From Liolophura sinensis (Eukaryota > Mollusca > Polyplacophora > Chitonida > Chitonidae), in assembly GCF_032854445.1 (NCBI RefSeq), contig NW_027018506.1, positions 1 to 19,918 on the forward strand: a stretch of DNA of 19,918 nt, written 5' to 3'. The first letter of the stretch is position 1, and every line of letters begins with the position of its first letter. The notes under the pieces are model-generated. The model was not told the DNA's origin and made no database searches. It saw only the letters and a list, made by a program, of their open reading frames with translations. The position numbers and the translations under genes are program-made. Of the stretch, positions 11,134 through 19,800 are shown one piece after another.

Positions 11134-14100
11134 TTATATTTTATGATATAGGCCAATGGCCTTCAAATAATTTATGACAACATCGCCAGCGATGCTGTCA
11201 AATAAATCATATATAGAGTTGACTGTGTAGAACCTTTGCCGAACATGGGCAAAGTCTACACAGTCAACTAGAATATGTTTGATGCCATATTGAACATCAC
11301 ATCCAACACACTCGGGAGCACTGCTCCCATCCAAGATGAAATTGTGTGTCAGATGAGAATGTCCAATACGGCATCTGGTTAAAACGACTTGGTCTCTACG
11401 AGACATATCAAATGTATATGAATTATAGCCAATGACTGGATGAATGGCATGCAGTTTATTATGGGCCTGCAAGTTCCATTCACCCTGCCAAAGGCCACGA
11501 ATATATTTAAGAATATTGGACTTCATGTCAGTATAAGGGATTTTTATCTTAGATATGGGTTTATTTAGGGCAGCTTTCGCCTCCCTGTCTGCGACTGTGT
11601 TTCCATGGATACCAATATGACTTGGTATCCAGCAGAATATAATATCTTTACCTCTTCTAATTAATTTCCTATGTATAGCTAAAATTTTAAGGATCAAGGG
11701 ATTTTTAAATTTATTATTCTGTATTGCCAATAAGCAAGACAACGAGTCCGTGCATATCATTGCCCTCTGGGCGTGCCCAGAAGAAACATATGATAAGGCC
11801 AGGAGTATAGCTCTGGCCTCGGCAGAGAATATTGAAGAAGAGGATGGAAGACGAAAGGAAGAGACCCGCTGCTCTAAGACAGCCGCAGTCGCAACCCTGT
11901 CCCCATCCTTCGACCCGTCAGTATATATAAATTTATAATCCGTATAATTAGCTTTAATTTCAGCAAAACCTTGCTGAATTATAAGAGGATTTGTATTCAA
12001 TTTATTATATTTACGTAGATCAAATATTAGTTTTGGTTGTGGGAGAAGCCATGGAGGAGACTCCGGAAAAGACACCGGAGCTATATCATCCAGCTTGATG
12101 TTAGCTCCCACAATATGGTCCTGTATACGAAGACCGAACGAAGGGATCTTGTTAGGACATTTAGTATATTTGTCTACATATAATGGATTGAAAACACAGT
12201 CGTAGGCAGGGTTTGTTGGATGAGCTTTAAGCTTTGTACTATATTGAAGGCTAAGTTTTACACGTCGGTGATATAAAGAAGGTTCATTAGCCTCCACGTA
12301 TAAACTTTCTACTGGTGAGGTTCTAAAAGCACCAAGGCTGAGCCTCAAACCTTGGTGATGAACGGGATCCAACATTTTAATGTACGACTTCCTAGCGGAA
12401 CCGTAAATGATGGATCCATAGTCCAATTTAGACCTCACCAGAGAACGATATAAATTTAGTAAAACTGATCGGTCAGCACCCCAATCGGTGCTAGACACGA
12501 CCTTAATTATATCGAGAGCCTTTGTACATTTAGCTTTAAGCATTTTTATGTGAGGTATAAAAGATAGCTTACTATCAAATATTATACCTAAAAATTTTGT
12601 TTCTCCAACAATTTTAATCTGTTCACCACAAAAATTAAGCTCAGGGTCAAGATGAAGTTTCCGTTTATTACAAAAATGCATACCGACGGTTTTAGACGTT
12701 GAAAATCTAAAACCGTTTTCAGTTGCCCATTTCTCGATTTTGTTGAGACAAAGCTGCAACTGACGTTCGATATTGTTCATATTCTTAGCTCGGTAGCATA
12801 TAAGGAAATCATCGACGTATAAAGAACCCTCTGTGCCAGATGTTAATGTTTTTGCTAGGCTATTTATTTTTATGCTAAACAGAGTTGGTGATAGAATGCT
12901 GCCCTGGGGTACACCCATTTCTTGCCCATAAGAGTCAGAAAGAGTGGACCCCACCCGTACCTTAAACTGACGATCAGATAAAAATTTGGATATAAATATA
13001 GGTAAGCGACCTTTAAGACCCATGTTCGCGAGGTCTTTTAAAATGCCATATTTCCATGTGGTGTCGTAGGCCTTTTCAAGGTCAGAAAATATAGACACCA
13101 CATGTTCATTACTGATGAAGCCATCGCGAATAAAGGTTTCGAATCGAACAAGGTGATCCATGGTAGATCTACCTTGTCGAAAACCGCATTGAATATTAGA
13201 TAAAAGCTTGTTGGTTTCAAGAAACCAAACAAGTCTATCATTAATCATCCGTTCCATAGTCTTACAGACACAGCTGGTAAGAGCTATGGGACGGTAATTA
13301 TTTGGATCAGCATGATCCTTACCCGGTTTGGGAACCGGAATAATACACGCCTCCCTCCATGATGGTGGAAAATTACCAGTTATCCAAATATCATTAATCA
13401 AGTCCAAGAGAGTCTCCAGTGGCTCAGGTGGTAAATGGTTCAGAAACTTATAATATACATTATCAGGACCACAGGCAGTATCGTGGGCCTTTTTTAATGC
13501 AGTTCTAAGTTCCTCGAGATTAAAAGGATGATTATAATCTTCTAAATTCTTAGAAGAAAAGGGCAATTTAATTTTCTCCTTCTGGTTTTTAATATGTTGG
13601 AATTCTTTAGAGTAATTCTCAGAAGAAGATTTGTTTGAAATTGTTTCAGCAAGTTTATTTGCTATATCGGGTGGAGAAGTTAATATATTATCTCCATCCT
13701 TTAAATGCTGAACTTTTGCTTTATTATTTTTGCCCTTAAGTTTCTGAACCATGTTCCAGACCTTACGCATGGGTGTTTTTGACGTAATGCCCGAAACAAA
13801 GTTCCGCCAACAAGATCGTCTCTTGGACTTGAGTAATCGACGAGCCTTAGCTCGAAAAATACGAACCTGGTTTAAGTTATTATCAGTAGGACAATGATTA
13901 AATCTACGTTCAGCCTTTTTACGGTCCTTTATGGCTTTACGACAGTCATTGTCGTACCAGGGTTTACTTTTGGATTTTGGATTTGTCGAGGTCTTAGGTA
14001 TAGTTCTATCGGCAGCTCGTAATACAAGCTCGGTAAATTTTAACATAGGATCATCTGCTGCTTTGAGAGTCTCTGGAATGATATCAGCCTCACAGAACAT

Positions 14101-14829
14101 CTCAAATGCGATCCAATCTGCTTTATCGAATTTCCACCTAGCTACACGTTCTAAAGAATTAGAAGTGATATGTTCTAGGATTATAGGAAAATGGTCACTA
14201 CCACAAAGATCGTCATGCACCCTCCAAGAAAAATCTGGGAGAAGTGATGGATCTGAGATAGTGAGATCGATAGCAGAATAAGCGCCATTACCCGGATGTA
14301 AATAGGTGTTAGAACCATCATTGAAATAACACAGTTCACCATTCGATAAAAAATCTTCCATTAACTTGCCCTTATTATTTATGTTATTACTGCCCCAAAG
14401 GGGGTTATGGGAATTAAAATCTCCCATAAGTATAAAAGGTTTGGGTAATTGTTCTTTTAGATTTTGTAACTGCAAAGCTGACAAAGAAATGTTCGGGGAA
14501 ATATACACCGAACATAATGTGATTGTTTTGGACAACGAAACACGAACTGCCACAGCCTGCAGTTCTGTATCCAGAGCAACAGGGCTGTGAATAACATTGT
14601 TATTCACGAAGATGGAAGAGCCGCCTGCAGCTCGATCTTCTTCATTTGAATAAGTGCTGTATAAGGAATAATTTTTCAGAGTTATATTATCTTTGTCAGA
14701 TGTCTTCAGGTGAGTTTCCTGAAGACACAGGGCAATAGGATTTAGTAATTGAACTAGCTGTGTTATTTCAATAAAATTTACCTTAAGACCTCGACAATTC
14801 CACTGTATAATTTTGTCTAAATAAGACAT
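11134..14829 (-). CDS. LINE ORF2: endonuclease, reverse transcriptase, RNase H polyprotein
   Basis: 1231 aa, the replication enzyme of the element. It nicks the target, copies the RNA from the exposed 3' end and can degrade the RNA strand. Domains in order: an apurinic-type endonuclease at about 1-225 with N11, E38 (QETH), Y109, D137/N139 (GDFN), D188 and S211-D212-H213; a linker containing KPWYDNDC (W291); the reverse transcriptase at about 490-790 with D583 (SDLEKAYD), G639-V-P-Q-G643 and Y671-V-D-D674; RNase H at about 965-1090 with the complete D971, E1004, D1028, D1081 set; and a C-terminal knuckle C1174-C1177-H1185-C1190 typical of I-like elements. The length suits the family. No stop or frameshift interrupts it. 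Its ATG shares one base with the ORF1 stop, so translation probably depends on reinitiation after ORF1. Activity is inferred from intact motifs only. Confidence 0.96.
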   Translation of the reverse strand: MSYLDKIIQWNCRGLKVNFIEITQLVQLLNPIALCLQETHLKTSDKDNITLKNYSLYSTYSNEEDRAAGGSSIFVNNNVIHSPVALDTELQAVAVRVSLSKTITLCSVYISPNISLSALQLQNLKEQLPKPFILMGDFNSHNPLWGSNNINNKGKLMEDFLSNGELCYFNDGSNTYLHPGNGAYSAIDLTISDPSLLPDFSWRVHDDLCGSDHFPIILEHITSNSLERVARWKFDKADWIAFEMFCEADIIPETLKAADDPMLKFTELVLRAADRTIPKTSTNPKSKSKPWYDNDCRKAIKDRKKAERRFNHCPTDNNLNQVRIFRAKARRLLKSKRRSCWRNFVSGITSKTPMRKVWNMVQKLKGKNNKAKVQHLKDGDNILTSPPDIANKLAETISNKSSSENYSKEFQHIKNQKEKIKLPFSSKNLEDYNHPFNLEELRTALKKAHDTACGPDNVYYKFLNHLPPEPLETLLDLINDIWITGNFPPSWREACIIPVPKPGKDHADPNNYRPIALTSCVCKTMERMINDRLVWFLETNKLLSNIQCGFRQGRSTMDHLVRFETFIRDGFISNEHVVSIFSDLEKAYDTTWKYGILKDLANMGLKGRLPIFISKFLSDRQFKVRVGSTLSDSYGQEMGVPQGSILSPTLFSIKINSLAKTLTSGTEGSLYVDDFLICYRAKNMNNIERQLQLCLNKIEKWATENGFRFSTSKTVGMHFCNKRKLHLDPELNFCGEQIKIVGETKFLGIIFDSKLSFIPHIKMLKAKCTKALDIIKVVSSTDWGADRSVLLNLYRSLVRSKLDYGSIIYGSARKSYIKMLDPVHHQGLRLSLGAFRTSPVESLYVEANEPSLYHRRVKLSLQYSTKLKAHPTNPAYDCVFNPLYVDKYTKCPNKIPSFGLRIQDHIVGANIKLDDIAPVSFPESPPWLLPQPKLIFDLRKYNKLNTNPLIIQQGFAEIKANYTDYKFIYTDGSKDGDRVATAAVLEQRVSSFRLPSSSSIFSAEARAILLALSYVSSGHAQRAMICTDSLSCLLAIQNNKFKNPLILKILAIHRKLIRRGKDIIFCWIPSHIGIHGNTVADREAKAALNKPISKIKIPYTDMKSNILKYIRGLWQGEWNLQAHNKLHAIHPVIGYNSYTFDMSRRDQVVLTRCRIGHSHLTHNFILDGSSAPECVGCDVQYGIKHILVDCVDFAHVRQRFYTVNSIYDLFDSIAGDVVINYLKAIGLYHKI

Positions 14830-14831
14830 TA
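14827..14831 (-). promoter_or_regulatory. TAATG stop-start overlap joining ORF1 and ORF2
   Basis: In the element's direction the ORF1 stop TAA (14831-14829) and the ORF2 start ATG (14829-14827) share one A, giving TAATG. The same UAAUG arrangement was shown in the silkworm LINE SART1 to couple ORF2 translation to termination on ORF1. Here the mechanism is inferred from the identical layout. Confidence 0.8.
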
Positions 14832-16190
14832 TGGAGGGAGACGTATAGGAGATTTCTCTTTATGTTTGGACCGAGGACGACCCTTCCTTGGAGATCGGCT
14901 GGAAGATCTCCCTGGTGCGGGTGATGTATCCATCACATCCGCATCCGATGTTGTAGGACCAACGTCCTCCAACGATCCAAATCTATTAAAAGTTTGGACA
15001 GGGTCCCTGGTGGCCTTAGAGGGACGCTCTGTGGGACCGCTAGGTTTACTATTATCACTATTATATTTATTTTCAGATTTGGTTTTGGCAGATTTGTTTT
15101 TGAATTGGTTAATTTCAGGTTTATCAGTTTGTTGTTTATTATTGACTGGTTTTATTTGCTGTTCTGCAGTGGTCTGTGTTGAGCAGGAAATATGCGCAGG
15201 TTGAGCAGCAGGTTGTAAAGATGTGAAGCTAGGTTTGTCGTTTCCAATGGGCCATGTTAATGAAGTCTGAGTTCCAACAGACGTTGTAGTTCGCTTGACC
15301 ACATTGGCAAACGAAGATTGCAGTGATGTGTTAGAGACGGAGGCCAATTTGCGGGCCTCCTGATAAGAGATATTATTTTTAGTTTTTAGATTTATTATTT
15401 GCTTTTCTTTAATAAAAAACGGACAGTCCTTGGAGGAGGCCATGTGATCTCCACTGCAATTACAACACTTAACTGTGCTGCTGCAGTCGAAACCATCATG
15501 ACCCTCACTGCCGCATCTAAAACAAACCATTTTATTTTTACATTGGCCCTTGCCGTGACCAAATTTTTGGCAAGTAAAGCAGCGTGTAGGGTTGGGAATG
15601 TATAAATCTACACTAACCCTATACGGGCCAATGTAGATATACGACGGAAGCGAGGTTGTGTTAAAGGTCAAAAGATATGTATTAAGTTTAATGATGTTGC
15701 CAGATTTCTTCATAGTGAAGCGTTTAACTCTGGCAACACCTTGTGATTTCAGTTCTGCGCATATTTCCTCCTCAGACAAGTCAATAATATCACCATCCCG
15801 GTCACGAATTATTCCCTGACAGCTGTTCAGGGAATTGTGCGGGGATGCGAAAACAGATATATCAGCAATTTTATTTAATGATAATAAATTTTTGGATTGT
15901 TGCTTCCGGAAACATTCAATGAGAATGTCTCCGGATCTTAACTTTTTAACTGTTTTTAATGTTCCAGCAGCGCCCTGGAGAGCCCTTTTCAATACAAAAG
16001 GGTGAATTTTTGAAGCCGGCTTCTGTTCACTCTTAGTCGAGAGAACAATAAAAGCCGGCCAGCTGTCCTGTCCATTATCAAGAGAGTCTGAAAAAAGTTC
16101 TAACTTCCTCTTTTTGTCAGCACTTGATGAAGTCGGCTGAGAGGAAGATCTGTTAGGCATAATTGAAGTTGACATTTGAAATGAGGCCAT
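14829..16190 (-). CDS. LINE ORF1: gag-like RNA-binding protein, CCHC zinc knuckles
   Basis: 453 aa. In I-group LINEs this protein coats the element RNA, forms the ribonucleoprotein particle with ORF2 protein and helps carry it to the nucleus. Seen here: a Ser-rich N-terminus with a basic KKRK cluster at residues 26-29 (possible nuclear signal). Next comes a stretch from about 44 to 200 resembling the RRM-like part of arthropod and mollusc ORF1 proteins, with the family-like sequence SPHNSLNSCQGII at 116-128. Three zinc knuckles follow: C204-C207-H212-C217, C223-C226-H231-C236, and a variant-spaced C242-C245-H249-C256. The tail is Gln/Thr/Lys-rich and ends in a basic SR-rich segment (about 425-453). 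The start at 16190 has a favourable context (A at -3, G at +4); in-frame Met6 and Met11 are alternatives. The stop overlaps the ORF2 start as TAATG. The frame is intact. Confidence 0.93.
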   Translation of the reverse strand: MASFQMSTSIMPNRSSSQPTSSSADKKRKLELFSDSLDNGQDSWPAFIVLSTKSEQKPASKIHPFVLKRALQGAAGTLKTVKKLRSGDILIECFRKQQSKNLLSLNKIADISVFASPHNSLNSCQGIIRDRDGDIIDLSEEEICAELKSQGVARVKRFTMKKSGNIIKLNTYLLTFNTTSLPSYIYIGPYRVSVDLYIPNPTRCFTCQKFGHGKGQCKNKMVCFRCGSEGHDGFDCSSTVKCCNCSGDHMASSKDCPFFIKEKQIINLKTKNNISYQEARKLASVSNTSLQSSFANVVKRTTTSVGTQTSLTWPIGNDKPSFTSLQPAAQPAHISCSTQTTAEQQIKPVNNKQQTDKPEINQFKNKSAKTKSENKYNSDNSKPSGPTERPSKATRDPVQTFNRFGSLEDVGPTTSDADVMDTSPAPGRSSSRSPRKGRPRSKHKEKSPIRLPP

Positions 16191-16646
16191 TGTTTAATTT
16201 TTTTAATTTCGCCTTACGTGTCCCCCACCCGCCACGGAGTGCCAACAAGGGCGAATCTACCTCTGCGGATGACCGGCAGAGAATAGAAACAGGGAATCCA
16301 CGCAAGGTATACTCGAACAGATTGAGTTATACCAAAAGGTTAAATTCAATCTACTCGATTGACCCATTAGCCACCGCCTTCTACACTGACCCCAAAGGAA
16401 GTGCATCTGAAGAAGAGCAAACTTGACGTCTCAGTAAGACAAAGAATAACAAAACGGGATCAAGTGTAGGGCTTGACGTGACCAGCCGATTGATCGGACC
16501 GGGCCCATCCGACCTCCCGTCTCTCTCCAAGTAAGGGCCAAAGTGACGTGTTGGGCGTGAGGATCTCGCAAGACCAACCCGCCCTCAGCCACCAGGATCC
16601 CGTTCTCGTAGATTACGGGTTGCAACCCACGGCAAACAGGTCGCTC

Positions 16647-16671
16647 CCCGGTTGCCTCTCACACAACCGGG
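16647..16671 (-). other. GC-rich 8-bp stem-loop in LINE 5' leader
   Basis: CCCGGTTG (16647-16654) pairs perfectly with CAACCGGG (16664-16671) across a 9-nt loop. It is the third consecutive hairpin from the 5' end of the element and should be stable as RNA. Confidence 0.7.
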
Positions 16672-16675
16672 AAGA

Positions 16676-16705
16676 TGTGAGCCTATTATATTCACCGGGC
16701 TCACA
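16676..16705 (-). other. 8-bp stem-loop in LINE 5' leader
   Basis: TGTGAGCC (16676-16683) pairs perfectly with GGCTCACA (16698-16705) around a 14-nt AT-rich loop. It sits just inside the nested stem-loop and belongs to the same run of RNA structures. Confidence 0.7.
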
Positions 16706-16713
16706 CAGGAGAG

Positions 16714-16752
16714 CTCTAGGTTAGTCGTCTTTTACGACAAGCTTGCCTAGAG
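16714..16752 (-). other. Nested stem-loop in LINE 5' leader
   Basis: In the element's direction a 7-bp stem, CTCTAGG (16752-16746) with CCTAGAG (16720-16714), encloses a perfect 5-bp hairpin, GTCGT-AAAAG-ACGAC (16738-16724). From memory, a very similar GTCGTAA...CGACTAA block occurs near the 5' end of many invertebrate LINEs. Its role is unknown to me; RNA folding or packaging is possible. Confidence 0.7.
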
Positions 16753-16794
16753 GGCTGAGGTCCTATTCTTATCACCCCGGAAACCCCACGGGGG

Positions 16795-16807
16795 AGCAGC
16801 ATTGGAA
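16795..16807. repeat. Target site duplication, right copy (LINE 5' side)
   Basis: AGCAGCATTGGAA repeats the left copy exactly and is followed at once by the expected satellite continuation CATTTTTTCC. Its outer edge defines the 5' end of the LINE at 16794. A 13-bp duplication is typical for insertion by an apurinic-type LINE endonuclease followed by target-primed reverse transcription. Confidence 0.93.
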
Positions 16808-19800
16808 CATTTTTTCCACTTTTGGATTTTTGCCTGGTCCTTTTGCTAATTGAAATCGGCTACATGTACTATGTACCATCGCGACTGGTCATTACTATAT
16901 TCAACTTTTGATTATAAGTTATGTGCCCTTCGGTAGCCCAGAAGACGTCAAATCTTTGGGCCAAGCCCATTTAACTCACCCAGCAAATGTCTTACTTCTA
17001 AGTCGAAGATAAACTCAATGTCTTTATCTACATGTAGAAAAACCACACCATTTTTATATAAAAAACACAAGGTACTTGATACAGTCTGCTGTAAAAAGTA
17101 CAATTGAACACTGACCCACATCAATAAGGTGCCAAAAGATGCGCAATTGGGTCAGGCATCTCCAGCTGTTGAAAAATTGCAAATTTCCTTGGTTTCCATG
17201 GAGTAAGAGCCGTTGCTGGGCACGTGATTTTGACATAAATGATGATTCAATTGTGGCTACAGCCAAAAGTATTGGTCGGAGAGCAACGCGGTTTGCACCA
17301 TTCGATTTCTCGTCACAAAATACGTCGGATTAGCCTCTTACCAGCACGATTGGAGCATTTTTTTTACTTTTGGATTTTTGCCTGGTCCTTTTGCTAATTG
17401 AAATCGGCTACATGTACTATGTACAATCGCGACTGGTCATTACTATATTCAACTTTTGATTATAAGTTATGTGCCCTTCGGTAGCCCAGAAGACGTCAAA
17501 TCTTTGGGCCAAGCCCATTTAACTCACCCAGCAAATGTCTTACTTCTAAGTCGAAGATAAACTCAATGTCTTTATCTACATGTAGAAAAACCACACCATT
17601 TTTATATAAAAAACACAAGGTACTTGATACAGTCTGCTGTAAAAAGTACAATTGAACACTGACCCACATCAATAAGGTGCCAAAAGATGCGCAATTGGGT
17701 CAGGCATCTCCAGCTGTTGAAAAATTGGAAATTTCCTTGGTTTCCATGGAGTAAGAGCCGTTGCTGGGCACGTGATTTTGACATAAATGATGATTCAATT
17801 GTGGCTACAGCCAAAAGTATTGGTCGGAGAGCAACGCGGTTTGCACCATTCGATTTCTCGTCACAAAATACGTCGGATTAGCCTCTTACCAGCAGCATTG
17901 GAACATTTTTTCCACTTTTGGATTTTTGCCTGGTCCTTTTGCTAATTGAAATCGGCTACATGTACTATGTACAATCGCGACTGGTCATTACTATATTCAA
18001 CTTTTGATTATAAGTTATGTGCCCTTCGGTAGCCCAGAAGATGTCAAATCTTTGGGCCAAGCCCATTTAACTCACCCAGCAAATGTCTTATTTCTAAGTC
18101 GAAGATAAACTTAATCTCTTTATCTACATGTAGAAAAACCACACCATTTTTATATAAAAACCACAAGGTACTTGATACAGTCTGCTGTAAAAAGTAGAAT
18201 TGAACACTGACCCACATCAATAAGGTGCCAAAAGATGCGCAATTGGGTCAGGCATCTCCAGGTGTTGAAAAATTGGAAATTTCCTTGGTTTCCATGGAGT
18301 AAGAGCCGTTGCTGGGCACGTGATTTTGACATAAATGATGATTCAATTGTGGCTACAGCCAAAAGTATTGGTCGGAGAGCAACGCGGTTTGCACCATTCG
18401 ATTTCTCGTCACAAAATACGTCGGATTAGCCTCTTACCAGCAGCATTGGAACATTTTTTCCACTTTTGGATTTTTGCCTGGTCCTTTTGCTCATTGAAAT
18501 CGGCTACATGTACTATGTACAATCGCGACTGGTCATTACTATATTCAACTTTTGATTATAAGTTATGTGCCCTTCGGTAGCCCAGAAGATGTCAAATCTT
18601 TGGGCCAAGCCCATTTAACTCACCCAGCAAATGTCTTACTTCTAAGTCGAAGATAAACTTAATCTCTTTATCTACATGTAGAAAAACCACACCATTTTTA
18701 TATAAAAACCACAAGGTACTTGATACAGTCTGCTGTAAAAAGTACAATTGAACACTGACCCACATCAATAAGGTGCCAAAAGATGCGCAATTGGGTCAGG
18801 CATCTCCAGGTGTTGAAAAATTGGAAATTTCCTTGGTTTCCATGGAGTAAGAGCCGTTGCTGGGCACGTGATTTTGACATAAATGATGATTCAATTGTGG
18901 CTACAGCCAAAAGTATTGGTCGGAGAGCAACGCGGTTTGCACCATTCGATTTCTCGTCACAAAATACGTCGGATTAGCCTCTTACCAGCAGCATTGGAAC
19001 ATTTTTTCCACTTTTGGATTTTTGCCTGGTCCTTTTGCTAATTGAAATCGGCTACATGTACTATGTACAATCGCGACTGGTCATTACTATATTCAACTTT
19101 TGATTATAAGTTATGTGCCCTTCGGTAGCCCAGAAGATGTCAAATCTTTGGGCCAAGCCCATTTAACTCACCCAGCAAATGTCTTACTTCTAAGTCGAAG
19201 ATAAACTTAATCTCTTTATCTACATGTAGAAAAACCACACCATTTTTATATAAAAACCACAAGGTACTTGATACAGTCTGCTGTAAAAAGTACAATTGAA
19301 CACTGACCCACATCAATAAGGTGCCAAAAGATGCGCAATTGGGTCAGGCATCTCCAGCTGTTGAAAAATTGGAAATTTCCTTGGTTTCCATGGAGTAAGA
19401 GCCGTTGCTGGGCACGTGATTTTGACATAAATGATGATTCAATTGTGGCTACAGCCAAAAGTATTGGTCGGAGAGCAACGCGGTTTGCACCATTCGATTT
19501 CTCGTCACAAAATACGTCGGATTAGCCTCTTACCAGCACGATTGGAGCATTTTTTTTACTTTTGGATTTTTGCCTGGTCCTTTTGCTAATTGAAATCGGC
19601 TACATGTACTATGTACAATCGCGACTGGTCATTACTATATTCAACTTTTGATTATAAGTTATGTGCCCTTCGGTAGCCCAGAAGACGTGAAATCTTTGGG
19701 CCAAGCCCATTTAACTCACCCAGCAAATGTCTTACTTCTAAGTCGAAGATAAACTCAATGTCTTTATCTACATGTAGAAAAACCACACCATTTTTATATA

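Larger units (their letters stand above)
10872..16794 (-). mobile_element. Full-length non-LTR retrotransposon (LINE), I/Nimb-like
   Basis: A 5923-bp autonomous LINE on the minus strand. In its own direction it has a 604-bp 5' UTR, ORF1 (gag-like, three zinc knuckles), ORF2 (endonuclease, reverse transcriptase, RNase H, C-terminal zinc knuckle), a 3' UTR and an (ATTC)n tail. It lacks long terminal repeats, an integrase and a protease. An RNase H domain after the reverse transcriptase together with a knuckle-bearing ORF1 is the layout of the I group of LINE clades (I, Nimb and relatives) and argues against Jockey, CR1, L2 and RTE. Nimb is my preferred clade because of the mollusc-like 3' end, but only a tree would settle it. 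Both frames are uninterrupted and the duplications are perfect, so the copy appears young. It probably spreads through an RNA copy that primes on nicked chromosomal DNA in the nucleus. Confidence 0.95.
16191..16794 (-). promoter_or_regulatory. LINE 5' UTR with several stem-loops
   Basis: A 604-bp leader between the 5' end and the ORF1 ATG, with no convincing coding frame on the element strand. It looks richer in G and C than the rest of the element. The first ~180 bases contain at least three perfect inverted repeats plus a CCCC/GGGG palindrome at the very 5' end (16784-16793); a further 12-bp palindrome, GGGTTGCAACCC, lies at 16617-16628. LINE promoters are internal and lie in this region. 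A GGACC near +32 fits the downstream promoter pattern RGWYV of insect I/Jockey elements, but a five-base match is weak. The part nearest ORF1 (about 16191-16600) shows no recognised motif. Confidence 0.75.

Noticed and set aside
13931-14281. 116-aa plus-strand frame antisense to ORF2, and similar ones at 14366-14590 and 14866-15204
   Set aside because: These lie opposite strongly supported LINE coding sequence, and their translations show no known domain. They are shadow frames.
16431-16625. 64-aa frame in the LINE 5' UTR on the element strand (possible upstream ORF)
   Set aside because: It begins with TTG and has no ATG at its start. There is no recognisable protein, and the region is better explained as structured leader.
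16590-16794. HDV-like self-cleaving ribozyme at the LINE 5' end
   Set aside because: Such ribozymes occur at the 5' ends of R2 and some other LINEs, but I could not trace the required double pseudoknot. The 5' end starts with C residues and I found no P1 partner strand. A covariance-model scan would be needed.
10872-16794. LTR retrotransposon or integrated virus
   Set aside because: There are no long terminal repeats, protease, integrase or envelope. The endonuclease is of the apurinic type at the N-terminus, RNase H is C-terminal, and the end is a simple-repeat tail with a 13-bp duplication, all LINE features.
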